Positions 18,158 through 30,331 are shown, counted from the stretch's first letter. The stretch: 64,000 bases of DNA from Symsagittifera roscoffensis (GCF_963678635.1 NC_087067.1:33020401-33084400); one strand, 5' to 3'. Notes: a model not told the origin generated them from the sequence alone. Translations and numbers: made by a program.

Positions 18158-20487
18158 GAGACGCCATCAATACAGCATCCAAACATCACATCCCTTCTGG
18201 CCGCCGCAAGGATGTGATACCCCAACTTCCGGAGTCAGCTTCCAGATGGATCATCGAGCGTGACAACATCCGCTCTCATGACCCGACTTCACCGGAGATC
18301 GAGATTCTGAACAACCGCATTCAAATGGCCATCCGACAGAGCAAAACAGCCAAATGGAGGGAGTTCGTCAGCAGTTTCGACCACCGGACCGACGCAGCAA
18401 AACTTTGGAGGACGATAAAAGCGCTGGACAACAAGACGAGCAAACAGCGGAGAAACCAGCCTATCAAGTTCAAGGGGAAAAAGAGGAAGAAGACGTTCAC
18501 CTCCGCAAAAGACCTGGCACACAGATTCAACAAGCAGTTCACCACCCCGAGGCCCCACACGACGTCGCAAGCCTACACGACCATCACCAAGAGTATCCAA
18601 AACAGGTCCCTCGAAGACCATCCGACAATCACCACAACCCAGGTGATCAAGGCACTGAAGAAAGCGAAAAACTCGAAAGCCACAGGCCCAGATGGCATCA
18701 CAATGATCCATCTTAAACACCTGGGACCCAAAGCCATAGAACATCTGACGAGCACGTTCAACCTGTCGATTTCAAGAAGTCAAATACCCGCCATCTGGAA
18801 GACTTCTATCATTATTCCACTACTGAAGCCAGGAAAACCCGCCAATGAGAGTGCCTCGTACCGGCCGATATCACTTCTTTGCCCCGCAGTCAAGATACTC
18901 GAGAAGTGCCTTCTCCCGATACTCCAGAAACACCTCAAGACGGCAGAACATCAACACGGCTTCAGACCGCGACACTCAACAGTCACAGCGCTCAATGAGC
19001 TATCAACTGTAATCGCAGACGGCTTCAATCAACGAAAACCCGCTGCCCGTACTGTTCTCGTTGCATTAGACCTCTCGAAAGCTTTCGATACTGTGTGTCA
19101 CGCTACCCTCCTCAAGCTGATTAACGATTCCACGCTTCCAGGAGCACTTGTACGCTGGTTAGCCACGTACTTGCACGGTAGACAGGCCCGCACACTGTTC
19201 AGAGACACGGTGTCAAGCAGTCGTATTGTCAGATTTGGAGTTCCACAAGGATCGGTTGTGGCTCCTACGCTGTCCAATTTCTACGTGGCAGATGCTCCAA
19301 TGCCTCCACCGACAATTTTCTTAGTATCCTATGCTGACGACTTCACAGTTTTCGCCCTTGGGACCGACATAGAGACACTAAGCAAAGACATCAACAGCTA
19401 CCTGACGACGCTCTGCAATTTTCTAGACTCTAGAGATTTGGAGGTTTCAACACCGAAATGTTCCGTCACGCTCTTCACGCCCAGCACCAAAGAACACAAA
19501 ATCACACCAGACGTGAAGATCAACGGGAAAGCCCTCATTCTAGCGAAAACACCAAAAATACTAGGCGTCACCTTCGATACAGCCCTGACATTCGGCCCAC
19601 ACTGCAAACTAGCCGCAGCTAGAGGAAGGAGCAGAGTGAATATCTTGAAAGCGCTGGCAGGAACTACCTGGGGACAGAGCAAGGAAACCCTCATAGTAGC
19701 CTACCAAGCCTTCATCAGGCCCGTCTTAGAGTACGCATCACCAGTCTGGACTCCGATCGCTGCACAGACCCACGTAGAAACGCTGCAGAAAGTCCAAAAC
19801 TCAGCCCTAAGAGTGGCCACAGGATGCACCACGATGACCGCTATTCAGCACCTGCACGACGAGACGAAAATTCTACCTGTCAGGCGGCATATCCGTATGA
19901 AAGCAGTCCAGCACCAGCTAGCCCATCATCTCGAAGGACACCCTGGCAACAGGCTGCTAGACCGACCGGAACCGCCCAGAAACATGAAGGAAACGCTCTT
20001 CAGCAGGTACGAGAGGTACATCACTGCACTCCTCGAAACATCCGATTCAGAAGAAGACGACGACACGCACATTACCGAAGAGGACTACAGAGGGCTCCTC
20101 AAAAAAGTGCACACAAATGAGGTCAAAGACGCCCTAGACAACCGGGACAACAACAAAGTGCTCGACGAACCAGCCCCCAAACTGAGCAAGGATGAATTAC
20201 GACTGCCGAGAGGTACTAGACGGACCCTTGCCCAGTTACGGAGCGGCTACTCCCCATTCCTACAAAGCTACCTACACAGACTAGATGAATCAACCCCAGA
20301 AACATGCCCACAGTGCAACTCAGAAACCCACACAACGGGTCACCTATTCAGGTGCAGCGCAAACCCGACTACAATCACCCCCCACGCACTCTGGGAAAAC
20401 CCGATCGAAGCAACTGCTTTCCTGCAACTCGAAACAGAAGAAGCCACAAATGAGGGACAAGAGGAGGGCCAAACTACGGGCACCTAG
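18103..20487 (+). CDS. Reverse transcriptase of the Jockey/CR1-like element
   Basis: 794 codons to TAG at 20485-20487; the first 10-12 residues are from the anomalous segment, so the start is nominal. Motifs: KNSKATGPDGI, SYRPISLLCPAVKILEK, HQHGFRPRHST, LDLSKAFDTV, FGVPQGSVVAPTLSNFYV, YADD at residues 410-413 (nt 19330-19341), and the thumb segment PKILGVTFD. The C-terminus has LAQLRSGYSPFLQSYLHRLD followed by CPQC-x8-H-x3-C. This combination is typical of the Jockey/CR1 group and lacks an RNase H. The RT region is uninterrupted, suggesting a young copy. Plus strand, same direction as U2. Confidence 0.88.
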   Translation: MGLGEPQIPDVYSGERLLRDAINTASKHHIPSGRRKDVIPQLPESASRWIIERDNIRSHDPTSPEIEILNNRIQMAIRQSKTAKWREFVSSFDHRTDAAKLWRTIKALDNKTSKQRRNQPIKFKGKKRKKTFTSAKDLAHRFNKQFTTPRPHTTSQAYTTITKSIQNRSLEDHPTITTTQVIKALKKAKNSKATGPDGITMIHLKHLGPKAIEHLTSTFNLSISRSQIPAIWKTSIIIPLLKPGKPANESASYRPISLLCPAVKILEKCLLPILQKHLKTAEHQHGFRPRHSTVTALNELSTVIADGFNQRKPAARTVLVALDLSKAFDTVCHATLLKLINDSTLPGALVRWLATYLHGRQARTLFRDTVSSSRIVRFGVPQGSVVAPTLSNFYVADAPMPPPTIFLVSYADDFTVFALGTDIETLSKDINSYLTTLCNFLDSRDLEVSTPKCSVTLFTPSTKEHKITPDVKINGKALILAKTPKILGVTFDTALTFGPHCKLAAARGRSRVNILKALAGTTWGQSKETLIVAYQAFIRPVLEYASPVWTPIAAQTHVETLQKVQNSALRVATGCTTMTAIQHLHDETKILPVRRHIRMKAVQHQLAHHLEGHPGNRLLDRPEPPRNMKETLFSRYERYITALLETSDSEEDDDTHITEEDYRGLLKKVHTNEVKDALDNRDNNKVLDEPAPKLSKDELRLPRGTRRTLAQLRSGYSPFLQSYLHRLDESTPETCPQCNSETHTTGHLFRCSANPTTITPHALWENPIEATAFLQLETEEATNEGQEEGQTTGT

Positions 20488-20504
20488 GCAACAACAACAA
20501 CAAC
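20488..20504 (+). repeat. (CAA)n 3' tail
   Basis: Five CAA units follow the stop codon and lead directly into the target duplication. Microsatellite tails instead of poly(A) are usual for CR1-, I- and Jockey-related elements. It leaves essentially no 3' UTR. Confidence 0.85.
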
Positions 20505-20517
20505 ACCCAGTCGGATA
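20505..20517 (+). repeat. Target-site duplication of the Jockey/CR1-like element, right
   Basis: acccagtcggata, exact match to 16800-16812. Confidence 0.9.
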
Positions 20518-20596
20518 AAAATAAATTTTTATGATGCGAGCTGTTTTTTCATTGTTGTGTTCAAGGCATGTACCAAAATTAGGAAACGGTTTAGCT

Positions 20597-20783
20597 ATCG
20601 CTTCTCGGCCTTTTGGCTAAGATCATGTGTAGTATCTGTTCTTGTCAGCTTAATATCTGGCATGCTGGGCATAGCCTGGCACCAATATTAAACTGATTTT
20701 TACTTCCCGAGTTAACACCGAAGCTTGCTTCAGTTGACTCACGGATTGTCCCGGTCTTACACTACCATCGGGAGCAGTCCACC
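20597..20783 (+). ncRNA. U2: U2 snRNA, copy 7
   Basis: Consensus 187-nt copy. Only ~92 bp of its own unit's upstream sequence remain before the inserted Jockey/CR1-like element, so its distal control region is displaced by 3.7 kb. Confidence 0.94.
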
Positions 20784-22036
20784 TGAAAATTCTGAACCTG
20801 CAAATTACCTTAAAAGAGTGAAGATGTCAGTATGAAGAGTCTAATTGAGCCTGGTGAATTGCGCGAACGGCCATAACTTGCCCAAAAAACTTAAGACTTC
20901 CAAATTTTTCTATTTCTATCGTAAGACCATCGTCAAATCTTGGGGGACTGAGAAAATGAACCAATTTCGTCGAACCAGTTCAAAGTTATGAGTTCTTGAA
21001 AGCTCGGTGATGCCAAAAAGTTAAGCCTAATCGAGCGTGGTGCAAAAAACGAAAATTTCAAAATTTTTGTTCTTTTCTGTCTAAATTTTATTTTTTCAAT
21101 ATCGTATCACAATTTTGAACTCAGAACAATTCCAACGAGCCCAAAACGACTTCTTTAGCTTCAGTGTTTGTGGAGTAATCATCAGTTGAAATTTTGGGGG
21201 GAGCTGAAATTCGGCCATTTTGGAAGAAAATCGACCTAAAAGCTAACTTTTAAGTTAGTGCAATTTTTTTCTTGCATTTTTCATAAAATGGGGTGCTCTC
21301 TGCTGTCGCAGAGTGCATTCAAAGAAACTTATCAAATAGATTTGAAAACTTACCTATTTAATAAGTTTATCACAACAATTAGGCTAAAAGCATCTATCAG
21401 TATCCTGGCTGGTATTCGACCATATGCCACTAACGTTGAGTGAGCGGCTATCATGCCATAGATGGTCATCTAAGACACCTTGTACACGCTCCGTAGGTTT
21501 TGACCAGCCGATTTGGCCATAAAACTCATTGGGCCAAAAAAATTCTGAAAATTGTCAATTTTTCAAATTTTGTTTGAATTGCATAAATTATAACGTGAGC
21601 GTGCAAAATTTTACATGGTATAAGAGCATATGTCTACTCTCGCGCGAGGGCGAGTGTTTTAAAAGTAATGTACATAGTTATATGCTAGTCAGGATATAAA
21701 TGGAAGCGGAATTACTCAAATGCCTAAGGCAGAACCGCAGATTCTGTCTTTGTCCACATCGTTAAGCCCATGTCGTATGTAACGGCACAAACGCAGATGG
21801 TTATAACGTAGTCTACTGTACTCTTACGATAGATTTACTAGCCAGCAGGGTAGTTTTGTTAGGGCGAAGTGTCATTATGGCTACCTCTTTTCAACTTTCC
21901 CCCTTGACCTTTCATAAGTTGGTCCGGGAGCGACCCAGCTCTCAACCCAGTCGGATAAAAATAAATTTTTATGATGCGAGCTGTTTTTTCATTGTTGTGT
22001 TCAAGGCATGTACCAAAATTAGGAAACGGTTTAGCT

Positions 22037-22223
22037 ATCGCTTCTCGGCCTTTTGGCTAAGATCATGTGTAGTATCTGTTCTTGTCAGCTTAATATCTGG
22101 CATGCTGGGCATAGCCTGGCACCAATATTAAACTGATTTTTACTTCCCGAGTTAACACCGAAGCTTGCTTCAGTTGACTCACGGATTGTCCCGATCTTAC
22201 AATACCATCGGGAGCAGTCCACC
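22037..22223 (+). ncRNA. U2: U2 snRNA, copy 8
   Basis: 187 nt. Variants are cccgatctt (the change turns a G-U into an A-U pair in stem IV) and acaatacc in the stem IV loop. Otherwise consensus. Confidence 0.92.
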
Positions 22224-22982
22224 TGAAAATTCGGAACCTGCAAATTACCTTAATAGAGTGAAGATGTCAGTATGAAGAGTCTAATTGAGCCTGGTGAATT
22301 GCGCGAACGGCCATAACTTGCCCAAAAAACTTAAGACTTCCAAATTTTTCTATTTCTATCGTAAGACCATCGTCAAATCTTGGGGGACTGAGAAAATGAA
22401 CCATTTTCGTCGAACCAGTTCAAAGTTATGAGTTCTTGAAAGCTCGGTGATGCCAAAAAGTTAAGCCTAATCGAGCGTGGTGCAAAAAACGAAAATTTCA
22501 AAATTTTTGTTCTTTTCTGTCTAAATTTTATTTTTTCAATATCGTATCACAATTTTGGACTCAGAACAATTCCAACGAGCCCAAAACGACTTCTTTAGCT
22601 TCAGTGTTGGTGGAGTAATCATCAGTTGAAATTTTGGGGGGAGCTGAAATTCGGCCATTTTGGAAGAAAATCGACCTAAAAGCTAACTTTTAAGTTAGTG
22701 CAATTTTTTTCTTGCATTTTTCATAAAATGGGGTGCTCTCTGCTGGTTATAACGTAGTCTACTGTACTCTTACGATAGATTTACTAGCCAGCAGGGGAGT
22801 TTTGTTAGGGCGAAGTGTCATTATGGCTACCTCTTTTCAACTTTCCCCCTTGACCTTTCATAAGTTGGTCCGGGAGCGACCCAGCTCTCAACCCAGTCGG
22901 ATAAAAATAAATTTTTATGATGCGAGCTGTTTTTTCATTGTTGTGTTCAAGGCATGTACCAAAATTAGGAAACGGTTTAGCT
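22037..22982 (+). repeat. Short U2 unit (946 bp), first of four
   Basis: The spacer downstream of copy 8 jumps from ctctctgctg (ending 22745) straight to gttataacgtag, omitting ~494 bp that contain the retrotransposon target site and the ctcgcgcgag palindrome. The proximal promoter of the next U2 is intact. Confidence 0.9.
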
Positions 22983-23169
22983 ATCGCTTCTCGGCCTTTT
23001 GGCTAAGATCATGTGTAGTATCTGTTCTTGTCAGCTTAATATCTGGCATGCTGGGCATAGCCTGGCACCAATATTAAACTGATTTTTACTTCCCGAGTTA
23101 ACACCGAAGCTTGCTTCAGTTGACTCACGGATTGTCCCGGCCTTACACTACCATCGGGAGCAGTCCACC
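22983..23169 (+). ncRNA. U2: U2 snRNA, copy 9
   Basis: 187 nt. One change, ggcctta in place of ggtctta at the top of stem IV. Preceded by a short spacer lacking the distal upstream region. Confidence 0.92.
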
Positions 23170-24422
23170 TGAAAATTCTGAACCTGCAAATTACCTTAAT
23201 AGAGTGAAGATGTCAGTATGAAGAGTCTAATTGAGCCTGGTGAATTGCGCGAACGGCCATAACTTGCCCAAAAAACTTAAGACTTCCAAATTTTTCTATT
23301 TCTATCGTAAGACCATCGTCAAATCTTGGGGGACTGAGAAAATGAACCATTTTCGTCGAACCAGTTCAAAGTTATGAGTTCTTGAAAGCTCGGTGATGCC
23401 AAAAAGTTAAGCCTAATCGAGCGTGGTGCAAAAAACGAAAATTTCAAAATTTTTGTTCTTTTCTGTCTAAATTTTATTTTTTCAATATCGTATCACAATT
23501 TTGGACTCAGAAAAATTCCAACGAGCGCAAAACGACTTCTTTAGCTTCAGTGTTGGTGGAGTAATCATCAGTTGAAATTTTGGGGGGAGCTGAAATTCGG
23601 CCATTTTGGAAGAAAATCGACCTAAAAGCTAACTTTTAAGTTAGTGCAATTTTTTTCTTGCATTTTTCATAAAATGGGGTGCTCTCTGCTGTCGCAGAGT
23701 GCATTCAAAGAAAATTATCAAATAGATTTGAAAACTTACCTATTTAATAAGTTTATCACAACAATTAGGCTAAAAGCATCTATCAGTATCCTGGCTGGTA
23801 TTCGACCATATGCCACTAACGTTGAGTGAGCGGCTATCATGCCATAGATGGTCATCTAAGACACCTTGTACACGCTCCGTAGGTTTTGACCAGCCGATTT
23901 GGCCATAAAACTCATTGGGCCAAAAAAATTCTGAAAATTGTCAATTTTTCAAATTTTGTTTGAATTGCATAAATTATAACGTGAGCGTGCAAAATTTTAC
24001 ATGGTATAAGAGCATATTTCTACTCTCGCGCGAGGGCGAGTGTTTTAAAAGTAATGTACATAGTTATATGCTAGTCAGGATATAAATGGAAGCGGAATTA
24101 CTCAAATGCCTAAGGCAGAACCGCAGATTCTGTCTTTGTCCACATCGTTAAGCCCATGTCGTATGTAACGGCACAAACGCAGATGGTTATAACGTAGTCT
24201 ACTGTACTCTTACGATAGATTTACTAGCCAGCAGGGGAGTTTTGTTAGGGCGAAGTGTCATTATGGCTACCTCTTTTCAACTTTCCCCCTTGACCTTTCA
24301 TAAGTTGGTCCGGGAGCGACCCAGCTCTCAACCCAGTCGGATAAAAATAAATTTTTATGATGCGAGCTGTTTTTTCATTGTTGTGTTCAAGGCATGTACC
24401 AAAAATAGGAAACGGTTTAGCT

Positions 24423-24609
24423 ATCGCTTCTCGGCCTTTTGGCCAAGATCATGTGTAGTATCTGTTCTTGTCAGCTTAATATCTGGCATGCTGGGCATAG
24501 CCTGGCACCAATATTAAACTGATTTTTACTTCCCGAGTTAACACCGAAGCTTGCTTCAGTTGACTCACGGATTGTCCCGGTCTTACACTACCATCGGGAG
24601 CAGTCCACC
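24423..24609 (+). ncRNA. U2: U2 snRNA, copy 10
   Basis: 187 nt. One change, ggccaagatc for ggctaagatc, in the 5' region that pairs with U6 or forms stem I. It is shared with copy 12. Otherwise consensus. Confidence 0.91.
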
Positions 24610-25373
24610 TGAAAATTCTGAACCTGCAAATTACCTTAATAGAGTGAAGATGTCAGTATGAAGAGTCTAATTGAGCCTGGTGAATTGCGCGAACGGCCAT
24701 AACTTGCCCACAAAACTTAAGACTTCCAAATTTTTCTATTTCTATCGTAAGACCATCGTCATATCTTGGGGGACTGAGAAAATGAACCATTTTCGTCGAG
24801 CCAGTTCAAAGTTATGAGTTCTTGAAAGCTCGGTGATGCCAAAAAGTTAAGCCTAATCGAGCGTGGTGCAAAAAACGAAAATTTCAAAATTTTTGTTCTT
24901 TTCTGTCTAAATTTTATTTTTTCAATATCGTATCACAATTTTGGACTCAGAACAACTCCAACGAGCCCAAAACGACTTCTTTAGCTTCAGTGTTGGTGGA
25001 GTAATCATCAGTTGAAATTTTTTTTTGGGGGGAGCTGAAATTCGGCCATTTTGGAAGAAAATCGACCTAAAAGCTAACTTTTAAGTTAGTGCAATTTTTT
25101 TCTTGCATTTTTCATAAAATGGGGTGCTCTCTGCTGGTTATAACGTAGTCTACTGTACTCTTACGATAGATTTACTAGCCAGCAGGGGAGTTTTGTTAGG
25201 GCGAAGTGTCATTATGGCTACCTCTTTTCAACTTTCCCCCTTGACCTTTCATAAGTTGGTCCGGGAGCGACCCAGCTCTCAACCCAGTCGGATAAAAATA
25301 AATTTTTATGATGCGAGCTGTTTTTTCATTGTTGTGTTCAAGGCATGTACCAAAATTAGGAAACGGTTTAGCT
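24423..25373 (+). repeat. Short U2 unit (951 bp), second of four
   Basis: Same spacer deletion join as the unit at 22037 (ctgctg ends 25136), plus a 5-bp T expansion near 25020. Confidence 0.9.
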
Positions 25374-25560
25374 ATCGCTTCTCGGCCTTTTGGCTAAGAT
25401 CATGTGTAGTATCTGTTCTTGTCAGCTTAATATCTGGCATGCTGGGCATAGCCTGGCACCAATATTAAACTGATTTTTACTTCCCGAGTTAACACCGAAG
25501 CTTGCTTCAGTTGACTCACGGATTGTCCCGGTCTTACACTACCATCGGGAGCAGTCCACC
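25374..25560 (+). ncRNA. U2: U2 snRNA, copy 11
   Basis: Consensus 187-nt copy behind a short spacer. Confidence 0.94.
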
Positions 25561-26813
25561 TGAAAATTCTGAACCTGCAAATTACCTTAATAGAGTGAAG
25601 ATGTCAGTATGAAGAGTCTAATTGAGCCTGGTGAATTGCGCGAACGGCCATAACTTGCCCAAAAAACTTAAGACTTCCAAATTTTTCTATTTCTATCGTA
25701 AGACCATTGTCAAATCTTGGGGGACTGAGAAAATGAACCATTTTCGTCGAACCAGTTCAAAGTTATGAGTTCTTGAAAGCTCGGTGATGCCAAAAAGTTA
25801 AGCCTAATCGAGCGTGGTGCAAAAAACGAAAATTTCAAAATTTTTGTTCTTTTCTGTCTAAATTTTATTTTTTCAATATCGTATCACAATTTTGGACTCA
25901 GAACAATTCCAACGAGCCCAAAACGACTTCTTTAGCTTCAGTGTTGGTGGAGTAATCATCAGTTGAAATTTTGGGGGGAGCTGAAATTCGGCCATTTTGG
26001 AAGAAAATCGACCTAAAAGCTAACTTTTATGTTAGTGCAATTTTTTTCTTGCATTTTTCATAAAATGGGATGCTCTCTGCTGTCGCAGAGTGCATTCAAA
26101 GAAACTTATCAAATAGATTTGAAAACTTACCTATTTAATAAGTTTATCACAACAATTAGGCTAAAAGCATCTATCAGTATCCTGGCTGGTATTCGACCAT
26201 ATGCCACTAACGTTGAGTGAGCGGCTATCATGCCATAGATGGTCATCTAAGACACCCTGTACACGCTCCGTAGGTTTTGACCAGCCGATTTGGCCATAAA
26301 ACTCATTGGGCCAAAAAAATTCTGAAAATTGTCAATTTTTCAAATTTTGTTTGAATTGCATAAATTATAACGTGAGCGTGCAAAATTTTACATGGTATAA
26401 GAGCATATTTCTACTCTCGCGCGAGGGCGAGTGTTTTAAAAGTAATGTACATAGTTATATGCTAGTCAGGATATAAATGGAAGCGGAATTACTCAAATCC
26501 CTAAAGCAAAACCGCAGATTCTGTCTTTGTCCACATCGTTAAGCCCATGTCGTATGTAACGGCACAAACGCAGATGGTTATAACGTAGTCTACTCTACTC
26601 TTACGATAGATTTACTGGCCAGCAGGGGAGTTTTGTTAGGGCGAAGTGTCATTATGGCTACCTCTTTTCAACTTTCCCCCTTGACCTTTCATAAGTTGGT
26701 CCGGGAGCGACCCAGCTCTCAACCCAGTCGGATAAAAATAAATTTTTATGATGCGAGCTGTTTTTTCATTGTTGTGTTCAAGGCATGTACCAAAAATAGG
26801 AAACGGTTTAGCT

Positions 26814-27000
26814 ATCGCTTCTCGGCCTTTTGGCCAAGATCATGTGTAGTATCTGTTCTTGTCAGCTTAATATCTGGCATGCTGGGCATAGCCTGGCACC
26901 AATATTAAACTGATTTTTACTTCCCGAGTTAACACCGAAGCTTGCTTCAGTTGACTCACGGATTGTCCCGGTCTTACACTACCATCGGGAGCAGTCCACC
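26814..27000 (+). ncRNA. U2: U2 snRNA, copy 12
   Basis: 187 nt. Carries the same ggccaagatc change as copy 10, marking both as members of one duplicated long-short pair. Confidence 0.91.
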
Positions 27001-27759
27001 TGAAAATTCTGAACCTGCAAATTACCTTAATAGAGTGAAGATGTCAGTATGAAGAGTCTAATTGAGCCTGGTGAATTGCGCGAACGGCCATAACTTGCCC
27101 AAAAAACTTAAGACTTCCAAATTTTTGTATTTCTATCGTAAGACCATCGTCATATCTTGGGGGACTGAGAAAATGAACCATTTTCGTCGAACCAGTTCAA
27201 AGTTATGAGTTCTTGAAAGCTCGGTGATGCCAAAAAGTTAAGCCTAATCGAGCGTGGTGCAAAAAACGAAAATTTCAAAATTTTTGTTCTTTTCTGTCTA
27301 AATTTTATTTTTTCAATATCGTATCACAATTTTGGACTCAGAACAACTCCAACGAGCCCAAAACGACTTCTTTAGCTTCAGTGTTGGTGGAGTAATCATC
27401 AGTTGAAATTTTGGGGGGAGCTGAAATTCGGCCATTTTGGAAGAAAATCGACCTAAAAGCTAACTTTTAAGTTAGTGCAATTTTTTTCTTGCATTTTTCA
27501 TAAAATGGGGTGCTCTCTGCTGGTTATAACGTAGTCTACTGTACTCTTACGATAGATTTACTAGCCAGCAGGGGAGTTTTGTTAGGGCGAAGTGTCATTA
27601 TGGCTACCTCTTTTCAACTTTCCCCCTTGACCTTTCATAAGTTGGTCCGGGAGCGACCCAGCTCTCAACCCAGTCGGATAAAAATAAATTTTTATGATGC
27701 GAGCTGTTTTTTCATTGTTGTGTTCAAGGCATGTACCAAAATTAGGAAACGGTTTAGCT
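26814..27759 (+). repeat. Short U2 unit (946 bp), third of four
   Basis: Same ctctctgctg|gttataac join, at 27522. Confidence 0.9.
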
Positions 27760-27946
27760 ATCGCTTCTCGGCCTTTTGGCTAAGATCATGTGTAGTATCT
27801 GTTCTTGTCAGCTTAATATCTGGCATGCTGGGCATAGCCTGGCACCAATATTAAACTGATTTTTACTTCCCGAGTTAACACCGAAGCTTGCTTCAGTTGA
27901 CTCACGGATTGTCCCGGTCTTACACTACCATCGGGAGCAGTCCACC
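27760..27946 (+). ncRNA. U2: U2 snRNA, copy 13
   Basis: Consensus 187-nt copy between two consecutive short units. Confidence 0.94.
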
Positions 27947-28705
27947 TGAAAATTCTGAACCTGCAAATTACCTTAATAGAGTGAAGATGTCAGTATGAAG
28001 AGTCTAATTGAGCCTGGTGAATTGCGCGAACGGCCATAACTTGCCCAAAAAACTTAAGACTTCCAAATTTTTCTATTTCTATCGTAAGACCATCGTCAAA
28101 TCTTGGGGGACTGAGAAAATGAACCATTTTCGTCGAACCAGTTCAAAGTTATGAGTTCTTGAAAGCTCGGTGATGCCAAAAAGTTAAGCCTAATCGAGCG
28201 TGGTGCAAAAAATGAAAATTTCAAAATTTTTGTTCTTTTCTGTCTAAATTTTATTTTTTCAATATCGTATCACAATTTTGGACTCAGAACAATTCCAACG
28301 AGCCCAAAACGACTTCTTTAGCTTCAGTGTTGGTGGAGTAATCATCAGTTGAAATTTTGGGGGGAGCTGAAATTCGGCCATTTTGGAAGAAAATCGACCT
28401 AAAAGCTAACTTTTATGTTAGTGCAATTTTTTTCTTGCATTTTTCATAAAATGGGATGCTCTCTGCTGGTTATAACGTAGTCTACTGTACTCTTACGATA
28501 GATTTACTAGCCAGCAGGGGAGTTTTGTTAGGGCGAAGTGTCATTATGGCTACCTCTTTTCAACTTTCCCCCTTGACCTTTCATAAGTTGGTCCGGGAGC
28601 GACCCAGCTCTCAACCCAGTCGGATAAAAATAAATTTTTATGATGCGAGCTGTTTTTTCATTGTTGTGTTCAAGGCATGTACCAAAATTAGGAAACGGTT
28701 TAGCT
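27760..28705 (+). repeat. Short U2 unit (946 bp), fourth of four
   Basis: Same join, at 28468, directly after another short unit. It shares the aaaaaatgaaaatttc spacer variant with the unit that follows. Confidence 0.9.
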
Positions 28706-28892
28706 ATCGCTTCTCGGCCTTTTGGCTAAGATCATGTGTAGTATCTGTTCTTGTCAGCTTAATATCTGGCATGCTGGGCATAGCCTGGCACCAATATTAA
28801 ACTGATTTTTACTTCCCGAGTTAACACCGAAGCTTGCTTCAGTTGACTCACGGATTGTCCCGGTCTTACACTACCATCGGGAGCAGTCCACC
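28706..28892 (+). ncRNA. U2: U2 snRNA, copy 14
   Basis: Consensus 187-nt copy. Confidence 0.94.
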
Positions 28893-30144
28893 TGAAAATT
28901 CTGAACCTGCAAATTACCTTAATAGAGTGAAGATGTCAGTATGAAGAGTCTAATTGAGCCTGGTGAATTGCGCGAACGGCCATAACTTGCCCAAAAAACT
29001 TAAGACTTCCAAATTTTTCTATTTCTATCGTAAGACCATCGTCAAATCTTGGGGGACTGAGAAAATGAACCATTTTCGTCGAACCAGTTCAAAGTTATGA
29101 GTTCTTGAAAGCTCGGTGATGCCAAAAAGTTAAGCCTAATCGAGCGTGGTGCAAAAAATGAAAATTTCAAAATTTTTGTTCTTTTCTGTCTAAATTTTAT
29201 TTTTTCAATATCGTATCACAATTTTGGACTCAGAACAATTCCAACGAGCCCAAAACGACTTCTTTAGCTTCAGTGTTGGTGGAGTAATCATCAGTTGAAA
29301 TTTTGGGGGGAGCTGAAATTCGGCCATTTTGGAAGAAAATCGACCTAAAAGCTAACTTTTATGTTAGTGCAATTTTTTTCTTGCATTTTTCATAAAATGG
29401 GATGCTCTCTGCTGTCGCAGAGTGCATTCAAAGAAACTTATCAAATAGATTTGAAATCTTACCTATTTAATAAGTTTATCACAACAATTAGGCTAAAAGC
29501 ATCTATCAGTATCCTGGCTGGTATTCGACCATATGCCACTAACGTTGAGTGAGCGGCTATCATGCCATAGATGGTCATCTAAGACACCCTGTACACGCTC
29601 CGTAGGTTTTGACCAGCCGATTTGGCCATAAAACTCATTGGGCCAAAAAAATTCTGAAAATTGTCAATTTTTCAAATTTTGTTTGAATTGCATAAATTAT
29701 AACGTGAGCGTGCAAAATTTTACATGGTATAAGAGCATATTTCTACTCTCGCGCGAGGGCGAGTGTTTTAAAAGTAATGTACATAGTTATATGCTAGTCA
29801 GGATATAAATGGAAGCGGAATTACTCAAATCCCTAAAGCAAAACCGCAGATTCTGTCTTTGTCCACATCGTTAAGCCCATGTCGTATGTAACGGCACAAA
29901 CGCAGATGGTTATAACGTAGTCTACTCTACTCTTACGATAGATTTACTAGCCAGCAGGGGAGTTTTGTTAGGGCGAAGTGTCATTATGGCTACCTCTTTT
30001 CAACTTTCCCCCTTGACCTTTCATAAGTTGGTCCGGGAGCAACCCAGCTCTCAACCCAGTCGGATAAATATAAATTTTTATGATGCGAGCTGTTTTTTCA
30101 TTGTTGTGTTCAAGGCATGTACCAAATTAGGAAAAGGTTTAGCT

Positions 30145-30331
30145 ATCGCTTCTCGGCCTTTTGGCTAAGATCATGTGTAGTATCTGTTCTTGTCAGCTTA
30201 ATATCTGGCATGCTGGGCATAGCTTGGCACCAATATTAAATTGATTTTTACTTCCCGAGTTAACACCGAAGCTTGCTTCAGTTGACTCACGGATTGTCCC
30301 GGTCTTACACTACCATCGGTAGCAGTCCACC
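30145..30331 (+). ncRNA. U2: U2 snRNA, copy 15
   Basis: 187 nt. Changes: gcttggcacc (stem IIb), attaaattga before the Sm site, and atcggtagc at the base of stem IV, which breaks one stem pair. Possibly impaired. Confidence 0.85.

Larger units (their letters stand above)
16813..20504 (+). mobile_element. Jockey/CR1-like non-LTR retrotransposon with 2A-like motif
   Basis: A 3692-bp element is bounded by a perfect 13-bp target duplication and ends in a (CAA)n tail only 17 nt after the stop codon. It begins with an inverted repeat (ggttcca ... tggaacc, 16813-16848). The order is: 2A-like motif, PHD-like zinc finger, apurinic-type endonuclease, RT with YADD, C-terminal CCHC knuckle. The coding frame is broken twice: a 1-nt shift near 17445-17460, and a ~95-bp anomalous segment with a 19-G run at 18043-18135. 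Its base composition is near 50% GC against the AT-rich array. It lies about 95 bp upstream of U2 copy 7, separating that gene's distal spacer from its proximal promoter. Confidence 0.93.

Noticed and set aside
18289-18744. Antisense ORFs inside the Jockey/CR1-like element
   Set aside because: Shadow frames opposite the RT gene in GC-richer DNA.
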